Positions 7,827 to 16,125 of a stretch of DNA of 54,141 bases are shown in pieces. Below the pieces are notes generated by a model. It searched no databases. It was not told where the DNA came from and saw only the letters and a list, made by a program, of their open reading frames with translations. Location of the stretch: positions 1-54,141 of the forward strand of contig JANQDZ010000046.1 in the NCBI GenBank assembly GCA_028278645.1. Direction: 5' to 3'. Each line of letters starts with the position of its first letter. Within the stretch, counting starts at the first letter, position 1. The position numbers and the translations under genes are program-made. The DNA comes from Longimicrobiales bacterium (GTDB lineage Bacteria > Gemmatimonadota > Gemmatimonadetes > Longimicrobiales > Gaopeijiaceae).

Positions 7827-8785
7827 AAACAGGGGCGGCAGTCCTGGTGAACGACTGTGCCGTCGTTGGCCAGGGAGATCAGGTGGCCGTGGTCACGGAC
7901 GCCGGGTTGAGGGCCATCGCGGATGCCCTGGTGGAGGCCGTTTCAGGTGCCGGGGGTACCCCAACCCTTGTACTTCCTCCCACCCGCGCCATCGACAATG
8001 AAGAGCCGCCGGCCACGGTGGCCAGTGCTCTCAAGGGTGCGGACGTGGTCTTCCTACCGGTGGCATTGGCCATGGCCCACACCCGGGCGGTGCGGGAAGC
8101 CATCGCAGAGGGCGCCCGCGTTGTATCCATGACGGCTTTCACGCCGAGGATGATGCGAGAAGGAGGGTTGTTCACCGACTTCCGGGCCCGGCAGCCCGTT
8201 TGTGTTGCCCTGGCTGATCGACTGTCCGGGGGCTCTTCCCTCAGGGTGGTCAATCCAGCCGGGACCGAACTATCCATGGGGCTGAAGGGCGTGGAGGGAA
8301 ACAGCCACGCGTGCCTCCTGGACGGTCCGGGATTCACCGCCGTTCCCAACATCGAAGCCAACTGCTCTCCCACCCAGGGAACGTGTGCCGGCCGCCTGGT
8401 GGTTGATGGGAGCATCCCCTATTACGGCGTCGGTGTGATCCAAGAGAACGTAGAGTTCGTCATGGAGGAGGGGTTCGTCACGTCCATCTCCGGTGGTGAT
8501 CAGGCCCGCTTCCTCTCCGACCTCCTGGCCGACCAGGACGATCGCTGGGTGTACAACGTCGCCCAGTTCGCGTTTGGGCTGAACCCGGACTGCACCGACT
8601 TCACCGGGGAGATGCTGAACGACGAAGGAGTGAACGGGACGATCCACCTGGGAATCGGGACCTCGGCAAACCTCGGTGGCACCGTGTCCGCAAAGACCCA
8701 CTTCGACGCTATCATCCGGGAGCCTACCGTCTGGATCGACGACGAAATCGTGGTGCGGGAGGGCGAGGTTTTGGTGACGCCTTAG
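7823..8785 (+). CDS. M29 aminopeptidase / NicX-like metalloenzyme, paralog 2
   Basis: A 320-residue tandem paralog of the preceding gene, starting at GTG 7823 with a GTGA overlap. It shares the EEPP, AHTRAxR, LNPD..GEML.DEGV.GTIH.GIGTS and THFD blocks. The position of the first Glu ligand of paralog 1 is Gln here (Q248 in NVAQFAFG), while the His of GTIH and the HxD are kept. This looks like two related subunits or enzymes with different metal sites rather than a simple duplicate. Cytoplasmic; function inferred only at superfamily level. Confidence 0.85.
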   Translation: MKTGAAVLVNDCAVVGQGDQVAVVTDAGLRAIADALVEAVSGAGGTPTLVLPPTRAIDNEEPPATVASALKGADVVFLPVALAMAHTRAVREAIAEGARVVSMTAFTPRMMREGGLFTDFRARQPVCVALADRLSGGSSLRVVNPAGTELSMGLKGVEGNSHACLLDGPGFTAVPNIEANCSPTQGTCAGRLVVDGSIPYYGVGVIQENVEFVMEEGFVTSISGGDQARFLSDLLADQDDRWVYNVAQFAFGLNPDCTDFTGEMLNDEGVNGTIHLGIGTSANLGGTVSAKTHFDAIIREPTVWIDDEIVVREGEVLVTP

Positions 8786-8899
8786 GCTTGGCACGGACCG
8801 GTGTCGGCCCCGTGCTTGGCGATGCTGACTTCCTCCTGCTAGGCAGGTCCGACATCCACTTGCTGGGCCGGATTCTGAAAACCTTCGTACATTCCCGTC

Positions 8900-8921
8900 C
8901 GGGAGGCAGGGGAGCCTCCCG
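8900..8921 (+). terminator. Perfect 8-bp hairpin, possible terminator of the symporter operon
   Basis: CGGGAGGC and GCCTCCCG form a perfect stem around a six-base purine loop, followed by TTCTAA. The short T run makes it a weak intrinsic terminator; it lies in the 162-bp gap before the S9 peptidase. A second, longer-range pairing GCACGG/CCGTGC occurs just after the stop of the previous gene. Confidence 0.4.
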
Positions 8922-8947
8922 TTCTAACCCACTTCGGGAGGACCCCC

Positions 8948-10960
8948 ATGACCACCGGGTTTCGTGCCGCCGTCGTCCTTTTGTCTTTTTTCGTCTTCAC
9001 GCCTCATGCGTCTGCCCAGGACACCACGCCCGAGGGCGGGAAGAAGCACATGACCATGGAGGAGTCGCTCCTGCTTCCCTCATGGGGCAGCTACCAACTC
9101 TCCCCTGACAACACCAAGCTGGTTTTTACGAAACGGGAGATGGATTCGGAGGAGTGGGAGAGCGTCACCCACATCTGGGTTTATGATCTCGAGTCCGGAG
9201 AGTCGTTCCAACTCACGAACTCGGCGCGAGGCGAGAGCAATCCCCGGTGGCTTCCGGACGGACGAGTGATATTCACCTCCCGGCGGGGGGAGGGGGAAGA
9301 CGCGGAAAACCGCCTCTGGGTCATCTCACTCCAGGCGGGAGAGGCCCGTCCTTTCTTCGATGACGAGGAGGCGCCCACCAGCGGTGACTTCACCGAGGAC
9401 TACTCCAAGGTGGCCTTTACGGAAACGTCGGATCGCCCCGATAAAGAAGAGTGGGAGGAGCGGGAGAAAAAAAGGGACGACGCATACTATGCCGAAAAGA
9501 AGCTCACCTACAGTCACATCTGGGTCTACGACGTCGAGTCGGGGGAGAAAGCCCAGATCACCGACGGCGAGTTCGATCACTCGGGTCCTCAGTGGTCCCC
9601 TGACGGGGAATGGATCGCTTTCACCTCCAATCGGACCCAGTCTCGCATGGGGGATCCGGATCGAAGCGACAACTCGGACATCCTCGTCGTCTCGGCCGCC
9701 GGCGGAGAACCACGAAACCTCACGCGGCCCAACCGTGGTCCGGACCGAGGGCCAGTCTGGTCCCCCGACGGATCTTTGATTGCCTTCACGGGCAGCGTCA
9801 CAGAGAACAGCGGGGCCAGTCAGAGCGACCTTTTCGTGGTGCCGGTTTCCGGAGGACCGCCTCGGAATCTCACGGAGGGTTTGGACTATTCGGTTTCGGG
9901 GGTCCAGTGGTCCGAGGATGGCCGGGACATCTTCTTCGGTATTTCGAAGGGCCTCACGTCCCTCTTCTACCGGGTCGCGGTTGGCGGCGGTGAGCCGGCG
10001 GTGGTCCTTCCCGACGACGACTTCATCTACGGTGGGGTGAGGCTCTCAGACGACGGCACGAAACTCCTCTTTACCGGGAGCACTCTCGATACATCGGGGG
10101 AGGTGTTCATCGCCAACGTCGATGGATCCGACATCGAACATGTTCTGAGCCCGACGAACCAGATGGAGGATTTTGAGCTGGCCCGCTCCGAGCTACTCAC
10201 CTGGACCGGTCCGGACGGATGGGAGATCGAGGGGATTCTCACCTATCCTCTGGAGTACGTGGAGGGTCGGGAATACCCCCTGATTCTGCAGGTTCACGGG
10301 GGTCCCCACGGCCGATTCTCCAAGAGCTTCAACTCGGGATCACAGATTTGGGCGGCGCGGGGCTACGCCGTCCTCCGCGGGAACCCGCGGGGCAGCTCCG
10401 GCCGGACGCTGGAGTTCTCAAACGCCAACGTCATGGATTGGGGCGGGAAAGATTTCCAGGACATCATGGCAGGCGTTGATCACGTCATCGGAATGGGTGT
10501 AGCGGATCCCGACAGGATGGCCATCATGGGTGGCAGCTACGGTGGCTTCATGACCTTTTGGGCCGTCACGCAGACGGACCGCTTCAAAGCAGCCATCGGC
10601 CACGCGGCCATATCGGATTGGTTCTCCTTCTATGGCCAGACGGACATCCCGTACCTGTTGGAGTTCGGGTTCGGTGGACTGCCGTGGGTCACCAAGGACG
10701 TGTTCGAGCGTTGGTCACCTATCGAACATGCAGAGAACGTGGTGACGCCTCTACTCATTACCCACGGTGAGGAGGACCTTCGGGTGCCCATTCCCCAAGC
10801 CGAGCAGTACTACCGGACGCTGAAAAAGATGGGTAAGACCGTGGAGTTCCTGCGCTTCCCGAGAGAGGGTCACGGGATCAGAGAGCCTCGTCACCGCCTC
10901 TTCCTGGATAAAGAGCAGAGCAAATGGTTCGAGAGGTACGTCCTCGGAGCAGGAGGCTGA
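8948..10960 (+). CDS. Secreted S9 family peptidase (prolyl oligopeptidase superfamily)
   Basis: A 670-residue exported serine peptidase of the dipeptidyl-peptidase / acylaminoacyl-peptidase type. It has a signal peptide (hydrophobic residues 6-23, cleavage near ASA-QD), an N-terminal beta-propeller with several WSPDG-type PD40/WD40-like repeats, and a C-terminal alpha/beta hydrolase domain. Catalytic residues are Ser530 in GGSYGGF, Asp610 in GEEDLRVP and His642 in REGHG. A GGGAGG site precedes the ATG. RidA follows 2 nt after the stop, so the two are co-transcribed. Expected role: trimming of extracellular or periplasmic oligopeptides. Confidence 0.95.
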   Translation: MTTGFRAAVVLLSFFVFTPHASAQDTTPEGGKKHMTMEESLLLPSWGSYQLSPDNTKLVFTKREMDSEEWESVTHIWVYDLESGESFQLTNSARGESNPRWLPDGRVIFTSRRGEGEDAENRLWVISLQAGEARPFFDDEEAPTSGDFTEDYSKVAFTETSDRPDKEEWEEREKKRDDAYYAEKKLTYSHIWVYDVESGEKAQITDGEFDHSGPQWSPDGEWIAFTSNRTQSRMGDPDRSDNSDILVVSAAGGEPRNLTRPNRGPDRGPVWSPDGSLIAFTGSVTENSGASQSDLFVVPVSGGPPRNLTEGLDYSVSGVQWSEDGRDIFFGISKGLTSLFYRVAVGGGEPAVVLPDDDFIYGGVRLSDDGTKLLFTGSTLDTSGEVFIANVDGSDIEHVLSPTNQMEDFELARSELLTWTGPDGWEIEGILTYPLEYVEGREYPLILQVHGGPHGRFSKSFNSGSQIWAARGYAVLRGNPRGSSGRTLEFSNANVMDWGGKDFQDIMAGVDHVIGMGVADPDRMAIMGGSYGGFMTFWAVTQTDRFKAAIGHAAISDWFSFYGQTDIPYLLEFGFGGLPWVTKDVFERWSPIEHAENVVTPLLITHGEEDLRVPIPQAEQYYRTLKKMGKTVEFLRFPREGHGIREPRHRLFLDKEQSKWFERYVLGAGG

Positions 10961-10962
10961 GC

Positions 10963-11505
10963 GTGAGAGGTTTTCCCCTTTTTGGCCCGGCATCCAGGGT
11001 GGTTCGACGGGCTTCCGTTCTAGCCACATTTGGGCTGGCGGCGGGCGCAACCCCCGGGGCTCTCATGGGCCAGGTGGATGTTGAGTATCTCCAGTCTGCG
11101 GTGACAAAAAAGATGGGCCTCCCTTTCTCGGATGCCGTGAGGGTTGGAGACATGCTCTTTCTGTCGGGTCAGATAGGGAATCGTCCCGGCGAGATGGAGT
11201 TGGTTCCCGGAGGAATTCAGGCTGAAACCCGTCAGACCATGGAGAACATCAAGGCCGTTCTCGAAGCGAACGGATCTTCCATGGAGCGTGTGGTGAAGTG
11301 CCTCGTAATGATGGCCGACATCGAAGAGTGGTCAGCCATGAATGAGGTCTACGTCACGTACTTCCAGGACCACTTCCCGGCGAGAAGCGCCCTCGCGGGG
11401 ACGGGCCTTGCTCTTGGAGCAAGAGTGGAAATCGAGTGCTTGGCCACGGTCGGAGAGCCTGCTACTCCCGCAGGCTCTCCATGGGATCCACTCGACTGGC
11501 CGTAA
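10963..11505 (+). CDS. RidA/YjgF family protein with signal peptide
   Basis: A 180-residue protein of the RidA family, which deaminates reactive enamine/imine intermediates or acts as a related amidase. The core VGDMLFLSGQIG and the active-site arginine segment ARVEIECLA are present. The GTG at 10963 is preceded by AGGAGG at 10951-10956. Unlike cytoplasmic RidA, the first about 45 residues look like an export signal (RR, hydrophobic AxxFGLAAGA, small residues). The last about 15 residues (after TVGEP) are an extension translated across a strong hairpin that overlaps the end of the opposite-strand permease gene. Confidence 0.88.
   Translation: MRGFPLFGPASRVVRRASVLATFGLAAGATPGALMGQVDVEYLQSAVTKKMGLPFSDAVRVGDMLFLSGQIGNRPGEMELVPGGIQAETRQTMENIKAVLEANGSSMERVVKCLVMMADIEEWSAMNEVYVTYFQDHFPARSALAGTGLALGARVEIECLATVGEPATPAGSPWDPLDWP
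11452..11480. terminator. Bidirectional hairpin inside overlapping 3' ends
   Basis: GGAGAGCCTGC and GCAGGCTCTCC form a perfect 11-bp stem with a 7-nt loop. The stop codon of the minus-strand permease (11462-11464) falls at the stem-loop junction, while the plus-strand ridA reads through it to 11505. There is no clear T run, so it may act as a stall or RNA-end stabiliser rather than as a classical terminator. Confidence 0.55.
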
Positions 11506-14101
11506 GGGCTGGGACAAGGCTCGCCATCACGGCTACGGCCAGCAGGGTGAGAGCCACTGAACTGTAGGTCAGGGGATCGGTGGCGACGACCCCCGTGAGG
11601 AACCCTCGTATGAAGCGCGAGAGGGCCAGGGCCAATCCGATTCCCAGTGCGACCCCGATCCCCACGATGCCCACCGACTGGCCCACCACTTCTCTCACTA
11701 CGCGCGAACGCTTAGCGCCCAAGGCTACCCGGATTCCGATCTCTCGTGTCCGGGAGGCCACTGATCTGGACACGACTCCGTAGATCCCGATCCCTGCCAG
11801 CACAAGGGCCACCCCGGAGAAGATAGCGATGAGAAGCATGTTGAACCGGGGCTGAACCAGGCGGCTCCCGATAAGGGCATCGTAATCGTTCACCGTTCCC
11901 ACCTGGATGTCTGGATCCACGGAGTGGATCCGGTCGGTTACCTGGAGCTGAACGGCAGCGGGATCCGTCTCGGTGCGGATCACGAAGTAGGAGAAGGGGC
12001 GGGTGTACTGGGCCTGAGGCCAGTACATCTCGGCCCCCGTTGCCGCGTCGGGGTTGAAGGGAGGGACATCGGCCACCACGCCTACGACCTGACGGGAGCC
12101 GTCATGGAGCTCCATCCAGACTTCTTGGCCCAGGGGATCCTCGCCCGGCCAGAGGCGGTTGGCAAAAGTCTCGTTCACCACCATGACCATTGGCGCGTCC
12201 GGGTTGTCCGCCGTCGTAAGGCCCCGTCCCCTCAACACCGGGATGCTCAGGGTTTCAAAGAAGGACGGACTTACATCGAACCACCGGGCCTGCTGACCGG
12301 TTCCTCCCTGTCCGGCCTCCTCAGCCCTGAGGACCTGATCCGACTCGAAACCGCCGAACAAAGGTCCGGCCGACGTCCGGGCTACCGACCGCACCCCTGG
12401 GAGAGCCAAGAGCTCCAGGTCCAGGGTCCGGTACAGGTTCATGATGGCGTCGGTGCTCTGGTAGGAACTGGTGGCCGCGTAAACCGAAACCACCAAGAGG
12501 TGGTCCCGATCGATGCCTGGATCCCATCGATAGAATGATGCGAAGCTGCGAGTCAGAAGTCCGGCGCCCACCAGGAGTGCCAGGGCCAGCGCCACCTCGG
12601 AGACCACAAGGGCACCGTTGATCCCACCTACAGGGCCCTTTCTTTTTCCATGGCGGGTTTTCCGAAGGGCATCCATGGGTCGGATGCGGGATGCACGGGC
12701 CAGCGGGGCAATTCCAAAAAGGACCGTGGCCAGGACGGCGAGACCAAGGGTAAAAACCAAGACTCTGCCGTCGACTGCCACTTCGCTCAGGCGCGGGATG
12801 CCGGCTGGGGCCAGGGAAAGGAACACAGGGGTGGCTACCCAAGCGACGGCCAGCCCGACGCCGGCGCCCAGGAGTGCCAGGATCAAACCCTCAGTCAGGA
12901 GTTGTCCCGTCAAACGGCCTGTCCCAGCGCCAAGGGCGGTCCGGATCCCCATCTCCGACTCGCGACTGGAAAGCCGGGCCAGGATCAGGTTTGCTATGTT
13001 CGCGCAGGTGATGAGTAGCACCAATCCCACGGCGCCCAGGAAAAGAAAGAGTGTGTTCTTTACCGGACCGACGACCCGGTCGTGGAGCGTGGTGAGCTGG
13101 AGTCCCCAACCCTGGTTCGCCTCAGGGTATTCCTGAAGGAGCCCCTGGCGAATGACGTTCAATTCCTGCCTCGCGACCTCCAGGGAGGCATCCGGATTCA
13201 AGCGGCCGATGGCGTAAAAGCCCCTCCAGTCCCGGTATTCGTTGTCCCGTGGATCGATGTGGAGGGGCAGCCAAATATCGGCCCCTCGCTCTCCAGCGGT
13301 CTGGGGCGGCTTATGTCCCTCCCGGAGGACCCCAATCACCTCAAAGGTCTCACCGGAGAGCGTGAGCGTGGTACCTACGATGGTAGGGTCGGACCCGAAC
13401 TGGGCCTCCCAAAAGTCGTAATCGAGGACGGCTCGATACCGGTTCCCCTCCAGCTGGTCTTCGTCTCGAAAAACTCGCCCCACTGCCGGTTGGTAGCCCA
13501 TGACCCGGAAGAGTTCGGGATTGGCAAGGAGGCTTGAGAGGTCCTGGGCGCCATCCGAGGTCTCCAGGATGTGGCCCCACCACCGAAATACGCCGATGTC
13601 CTGGAAAGACCCGCTTCTCTCTGCCCAGTCCGCTACGTTCGGGGGTGATGCCGTCACACACCGGCCCGGATCGTCGGGAAAGGTCTCGCAGATGGACACC
13701 AACTGGTCGGGAGCGTTGAAAGGCAGGTCCCGGAAGAGGATGCCGTTCACCACCGAGAAGATTGCGCTGTTCGCTCCGATTCCGAGCCCGAGGGTGAGGA
13801 TGGCGACAAATGCGAAGGTGGGGTTTCGCCGGAGGGTCCGGAACGTGTGTCGGGCGTCGATGCGGAAGTTCTGGACGGTTCCGACTCCCCAGGATTCTCT
13901 GGCTTTCTCTTTGTGGTACTCTGGCTCACCAAAATCCCGCCGGGCCTTCCTGACGGCTTCGTCAGGCGGGACCCCCGAGTCCATGAGCTTCTTGGCTTCC
14001 ATCTCCATGTGGAAGGCCATCTCCTCTTTCATGGCCTCTTCTAGGCGGCTGGGGAAAAGGACGGCCCGGAGCCGGAAGAACAAGCGGGAAAAGAATCTCA
14101 T
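11462..14101 (-). CDS. ADOP-type ABC transporter permease (MacB/FtsX domains)
   Basis: An 879-residue permease of the duplicated orphan permease family typical of Acidobacteriota and Gemmatimonadota. A short N-terminal helical region (RLEEAMKEEMAFHMEMEAKKLMDSG) precedes a MacB periplasmic core, an FtsX block of three helices near residues 350-450, a second MacB core and a second FtsX block at the C-terminus. Such proteins export peptides or drugs or transmit mechanical force in the envelope, with an ATPase supplied from elsewhere; none is adjacent. It lies 9 bp downstream of a PadR regulator, the usual pairing for this family. Its 3' end overlaps ridA by 44 bp. Confidence 0.92.
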   Translation of the reverse strand: MRFFSRLFFRLRAVLFPSRLEEAMKEEMAFHMEMEAKKLMDSGVPPDEAVRKARRDFGEPEYHKEKARESWGVGTVQNFRIDARHTFRTLRRNPTFAFVAILTLGLGIGANSAIFSVVNGILFRDLPFNAPDQLVSICETFPDDPGRCVTASPPNVADWAERSGSFQDIGVFRWWGHILETSDGAQDLSSLLANPELFRVMGYQPAVGRVFRDEDQLEGNRYRAVLDYDFWEAQFGSDPTIVGTTLTLSGETFEVIGVLREGHKPPQTAGERGADIWLPLHIDPRDNEYRDWRGFYAIGRLNPDASLEVARQELNVIRQGLLQEYPEANQGWGLQLTTLHDRVVGPVKNTLFLFLGAVGLVLLITCANIANLILARLSSRESEMGIRTALGAGTGRLTGQLLTEGLILALLGAGVGLAVAWVATPVFLSLAPAGIPRLSEVAVDGRVLVFTLGLAVLATVLFGIAPLARASRIRPMDALRKTRHGKRKGPVGGINGALVVSEVALALALLVGAGLLTRSFASFYRWDPGIDRDHLLVVSVYAATSSYQSTDAIMNLYRTLDLELLALPGVRSVARTSAGPLFGGFESDQVLRAEEAGQGGTGQQARWFDVSPSFFETLSIPVLRGRGLTTADNPDAPMVMVVNETFANRLWPGEDPLGQEVWMELHDGSRQVVGVVADVPPFNPDAATGAEMYWPQAQYTRPFSYFVIRTETDPAAVQLQVTDRIHSVDPDIQVGTVNDYDALIGSRLVQPRFNMLLIAIFSGVALVLAGIGIYGVVSRSVASRTREIGIRVALGAKRSRVVREVVGQSVGIVGIGVALGIGLALALSRFIRGFLTGVVATDPLTYSSVALTLLAVAVMASLVPALTASRVDPMESLRE

Positions 14102-14110
14102 GGGAGTTCC

Positions 14111-14443
14111 TCAGGAGGTAGCCATGACGCGCGTTACGGCTGACGCGAGGCGAGACCAGTGGGCCGCTTCGACGGCCAGCTGCTTCTGACCCGCCCGGGT
14201 GAGCCGGTAAAACCGAGCCTTCCTGTTGTTCTCCGTGAGGCCCCAGTAGGACCTGATCCATCCTTCCTGTGTGAGCTTGTGCAGTGCCGGGTAAAGGGAC
14301 CCTTGGTTCACCTGGAGTTCGTCGTCGGAGATGAGCTTGATACGCTCGCAGATTCCCCAGCCGTGCATGGGATCCATGGAAAGGACCTTCAAGACGAGCA
14401 TGTCCAGCGTCCCGCGGATCATGTCGGATTGTTGCTTGCCCAC
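14111..14443 (-). CDS. PadR family transcriptional regulator
   Basis: A 110-residue winged-helix repressor. The opening GTLDMLVLKVLSMDPMHGWGI and the QGSLYPALHKLTQEGWI recognition segment are diagnostic for PadR proteins, and the wing reads NRKARFYRLTRAG. The start is GTG at 14443 with a GAGGGG site upstream. It sits directly ahead of the ADOP permease and very probably controls it and itself. Candidate operators lie immediately upstream (14479-14522). Confidence 0.93.
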   Translation of the reverse strand: MGKQQSDMIRGTLDMLVLKVLSMDPMHGWGICERIKLISDDELQVNQGSLYPALHKLTQEGWIRSYWGLTENNRKARFYRLTRAGQKQLAVEAAHWSRLASAVTRVMATS

Positions 14444-14478
14444 GTTAGTGCCCCTCGGCTGATGGCATAGTCAGGGTT

Positions 14479-14522
14479 CCTCTAGAATTTCTACATCTAG
14501 AAAAACTAGAGGTATACATACC
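14479..14522. promoter_or_regulatory. Candidate PadR operator cluster
   Basis: An AT-rich island in GC-rich DNA upstream of padR. CCTCTAG (14479-14485) and CTAGAGG (14506-14512) are exact inverted repeats, with a third TCTAGA at 14496-14501, and the abutting GGTAT-AC-ATACC (14511-14522) is a perfect 5-2-5 palindrome. PadR proteins usually bind short palindromes overlapping their own promoter, which fits this location. Confidence 0.5.
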
Positions 14523-14613
14523 TATGACGGATCGAGATCGCAAAAGGTTTCCTGTGGCGGTGGCTCCCACCGTTCCGCACCTTTATTTCGGATGGTGACC
14601 TCAGGGCGGGAGA

Positions 14614-15351
14614 GTGGCGAAAAAGTGGAGCCAACATCAGGAGGATCGCGTGCTCATAGCGGGCATGAACTGGATGCAGGTTGAGGAATACCTGAAGACG
14701 GATGACAGGGCGGTGGTCCCTCTGGGGAGCACCGAGCAGCATGCGTATCTGAGCCTCATGGTGGATGCCCTCATCCCCGAGAAGCTGGCCGCGGAAGCAG
14801 CAGAGCCGCTCGGGATACCCGTCTTCCCCGTGATCCCTTATGGGATCAGCCCCTACTTCACCGCTTTCCCGGGCACAGTATCTCTAAGGGTCGAGACCTA
14901 TCTGTCGCTAATCCGAGACGTCCTCGACTCCCTGTCGCGGGCGGGTCTTCGACGGATCGTGTTTGTGAATGGTCATGGAGGGAACGCACCGGCTGCCGCT
15001 CTTGCGGCCGAGTGGATGGCGGACAACCCCGGCCACAAGGTGAAGACCTTCAACTGGTGGCTGGATCCGAAGACCGTCGAGAAGATGAAGGAGTTCGATG
15101 AGGTAGGGTCCCATGCATCATGGATGGAGAACTTCCCGTGGACGCGCCTGGAAGGAGTAGTACTCCCGGACGAGGCGAAGCCCCTTTTTGACTATGCCCG
15201 CAAGGCCGTGCTGGATCCGGCCTCTTTCAGGGCGGTTCTTGGGGATGGGAACTACGGTGGGGTGTACCAGAGGCCTGACGAGGAGATGCTTGCCATCTGG
15301 GAGGTCGCGGTAAGGGAAGCCAGAGCGCTCTTGGAGAAGGGGTGGGACTGA
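14614..15351 (+). CDS. Creatininase family protein
   Basis: A 245-residue protein of the creatininase/creatinine amidohydrolase family, Zn- or Mn-dependent amidohydrolases acting on cyclic or linear amides. Landmarks are PLGSTEQHA (first Glu and His ligands), VDALIPEKLA, and FVNGHGGN. The usual HLP triad after EQH is replaced by YLS. It starts at GTG 14614 and is followed 2 nt after its stop by an SDR dehydrogenase, implying one pathway. True substrate unknown; creatinine is unlikely without companion genes. Confidence 0.85.
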   Translation: MAKKWSQHQEDRVLIAGMNWMQVEEYLKTDDRAVVPLGSTEQHAYLSLMVDALIPEKLAAEAAEPLGIPVFPVIPYGISPYFTAFPGTVSLRVETYLSLIRDVLDSLSRAGLRRIVFVNGHGGNAPAAALAAEWMADNPGHKVKTFNWWLDPKTVEKMKEFDEVGSHASWMENFPWTRLEGVVLPDEAKPLFDYARKAVLDPASFRAVLGDGNYGGVYQRPDEEMLAIWEVAVREARALLEKGWD

Positions 15352-15353
15352 CC

Positions 15354-16112
15354 ATGAACATCGATTTATCCGGGCGGACGGCCGTCATCACAGGTGGGGG
15401 GCACGGACTGGGGCAGGAAATGTCTCGTGCCTTCGCAGCTCTAGGCGCGACCGTATGGACCTGTGACCTGGACCAGAAAGAGCTCGATGAGACCCGGGAT
15501 CTTTGCGGGGACCGGTGCGAGGTGCGGGTGGTGGATGTCAGAGAGAGGGGAGACGTCAGCGCGTTTGTCGCGGAAGCTTCCAAGGAATCCGGTCGCATAG
15601 ACGTGCTGGTGAACAACGCCGGGGGAGTGGCTGGCCAGACCGGAAAGCCCTTGGAGGAGATCACCGAAGAGGAGTGGCGGGTGATCTTCGATGTGAACTT
15701 GAACGGTGCATTCTATTTCTCCCAAGCCGCGATTCCCGGGATGAAGGGCTCTGGCTGGGGACGGATCATCAACATCTCTTCGGGAGCCGGCCTGAGGGTC
15801 AGCCTGACGGGGATCCAGGCCTACGCGTCGGCAAAGGCCGGCTTGATCGGATTCACTCGGCAACTGGCATCGGAGTTGGGGCCATGGGGAATCACCGTGA
15901 ACTGCGTTGCTCCGGGATTTATCCGGTGTAACCCGATGACCGAGAGGCAATGGCAGTCGTATGGAACGGAAGGTCAGGAGAAGCTGGTGGCGTCCATCGC
16001 CACGCGCCGGCTAGGCCGCCCCGAGGACATAGCTCACGCCGTGCTCTTCTTCGCCTCGGATTTTGCTTCTTGGATCACCGGTCAGACGCTGGCGGTGGAT
16101 GGCGGGCGGTAG
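15354..16112 (+). CDS. SDR family oxidoreductase
   Basis: A 252-residue classical short-chain dehydrogenase/reductase. The cofactor motif is TGGGHGLG, followed by NNAGG, the catalytic Ser in NISSG and YASAK (Tyr and Lys), with a C-terminal SWITGQTLAVDGG typical of FabG-like enzymes. An acidic residue after beta-2 (CDLD) suggests NAD(H) rather than NADP(H). The ATG at 15354 lies 2 nt after the creatininase stop; a GTG at 15342 is a less likely overlap start. Probably acts on a product of the creatininase-like enzyme. Confidence 0.93.
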   Translation: MNIDLSGRTAVITGGGHGLGQEMSRAFAALGATVWTCDLDQKELDETRDLCGDRCEVRVVDVRERGDVSAFVAEASKESGRIDVLVNNAGGVAGQTGKPLEEITEEEWRVIFDVNLNGAFYFSQAAIPGMKGSGWGRIINISSGAGLRVSLTGIQAYASAKAGLIGFTRQLASELGPWGITVNCVAPGFIRCNPMTERQWQSYGTEGQEKLVASIATRRLGRPEDIAHAVLFFASDFASWITGQTLAVDGGR

Positions 16113-16125
16113 CGCCTGCCCTCCC

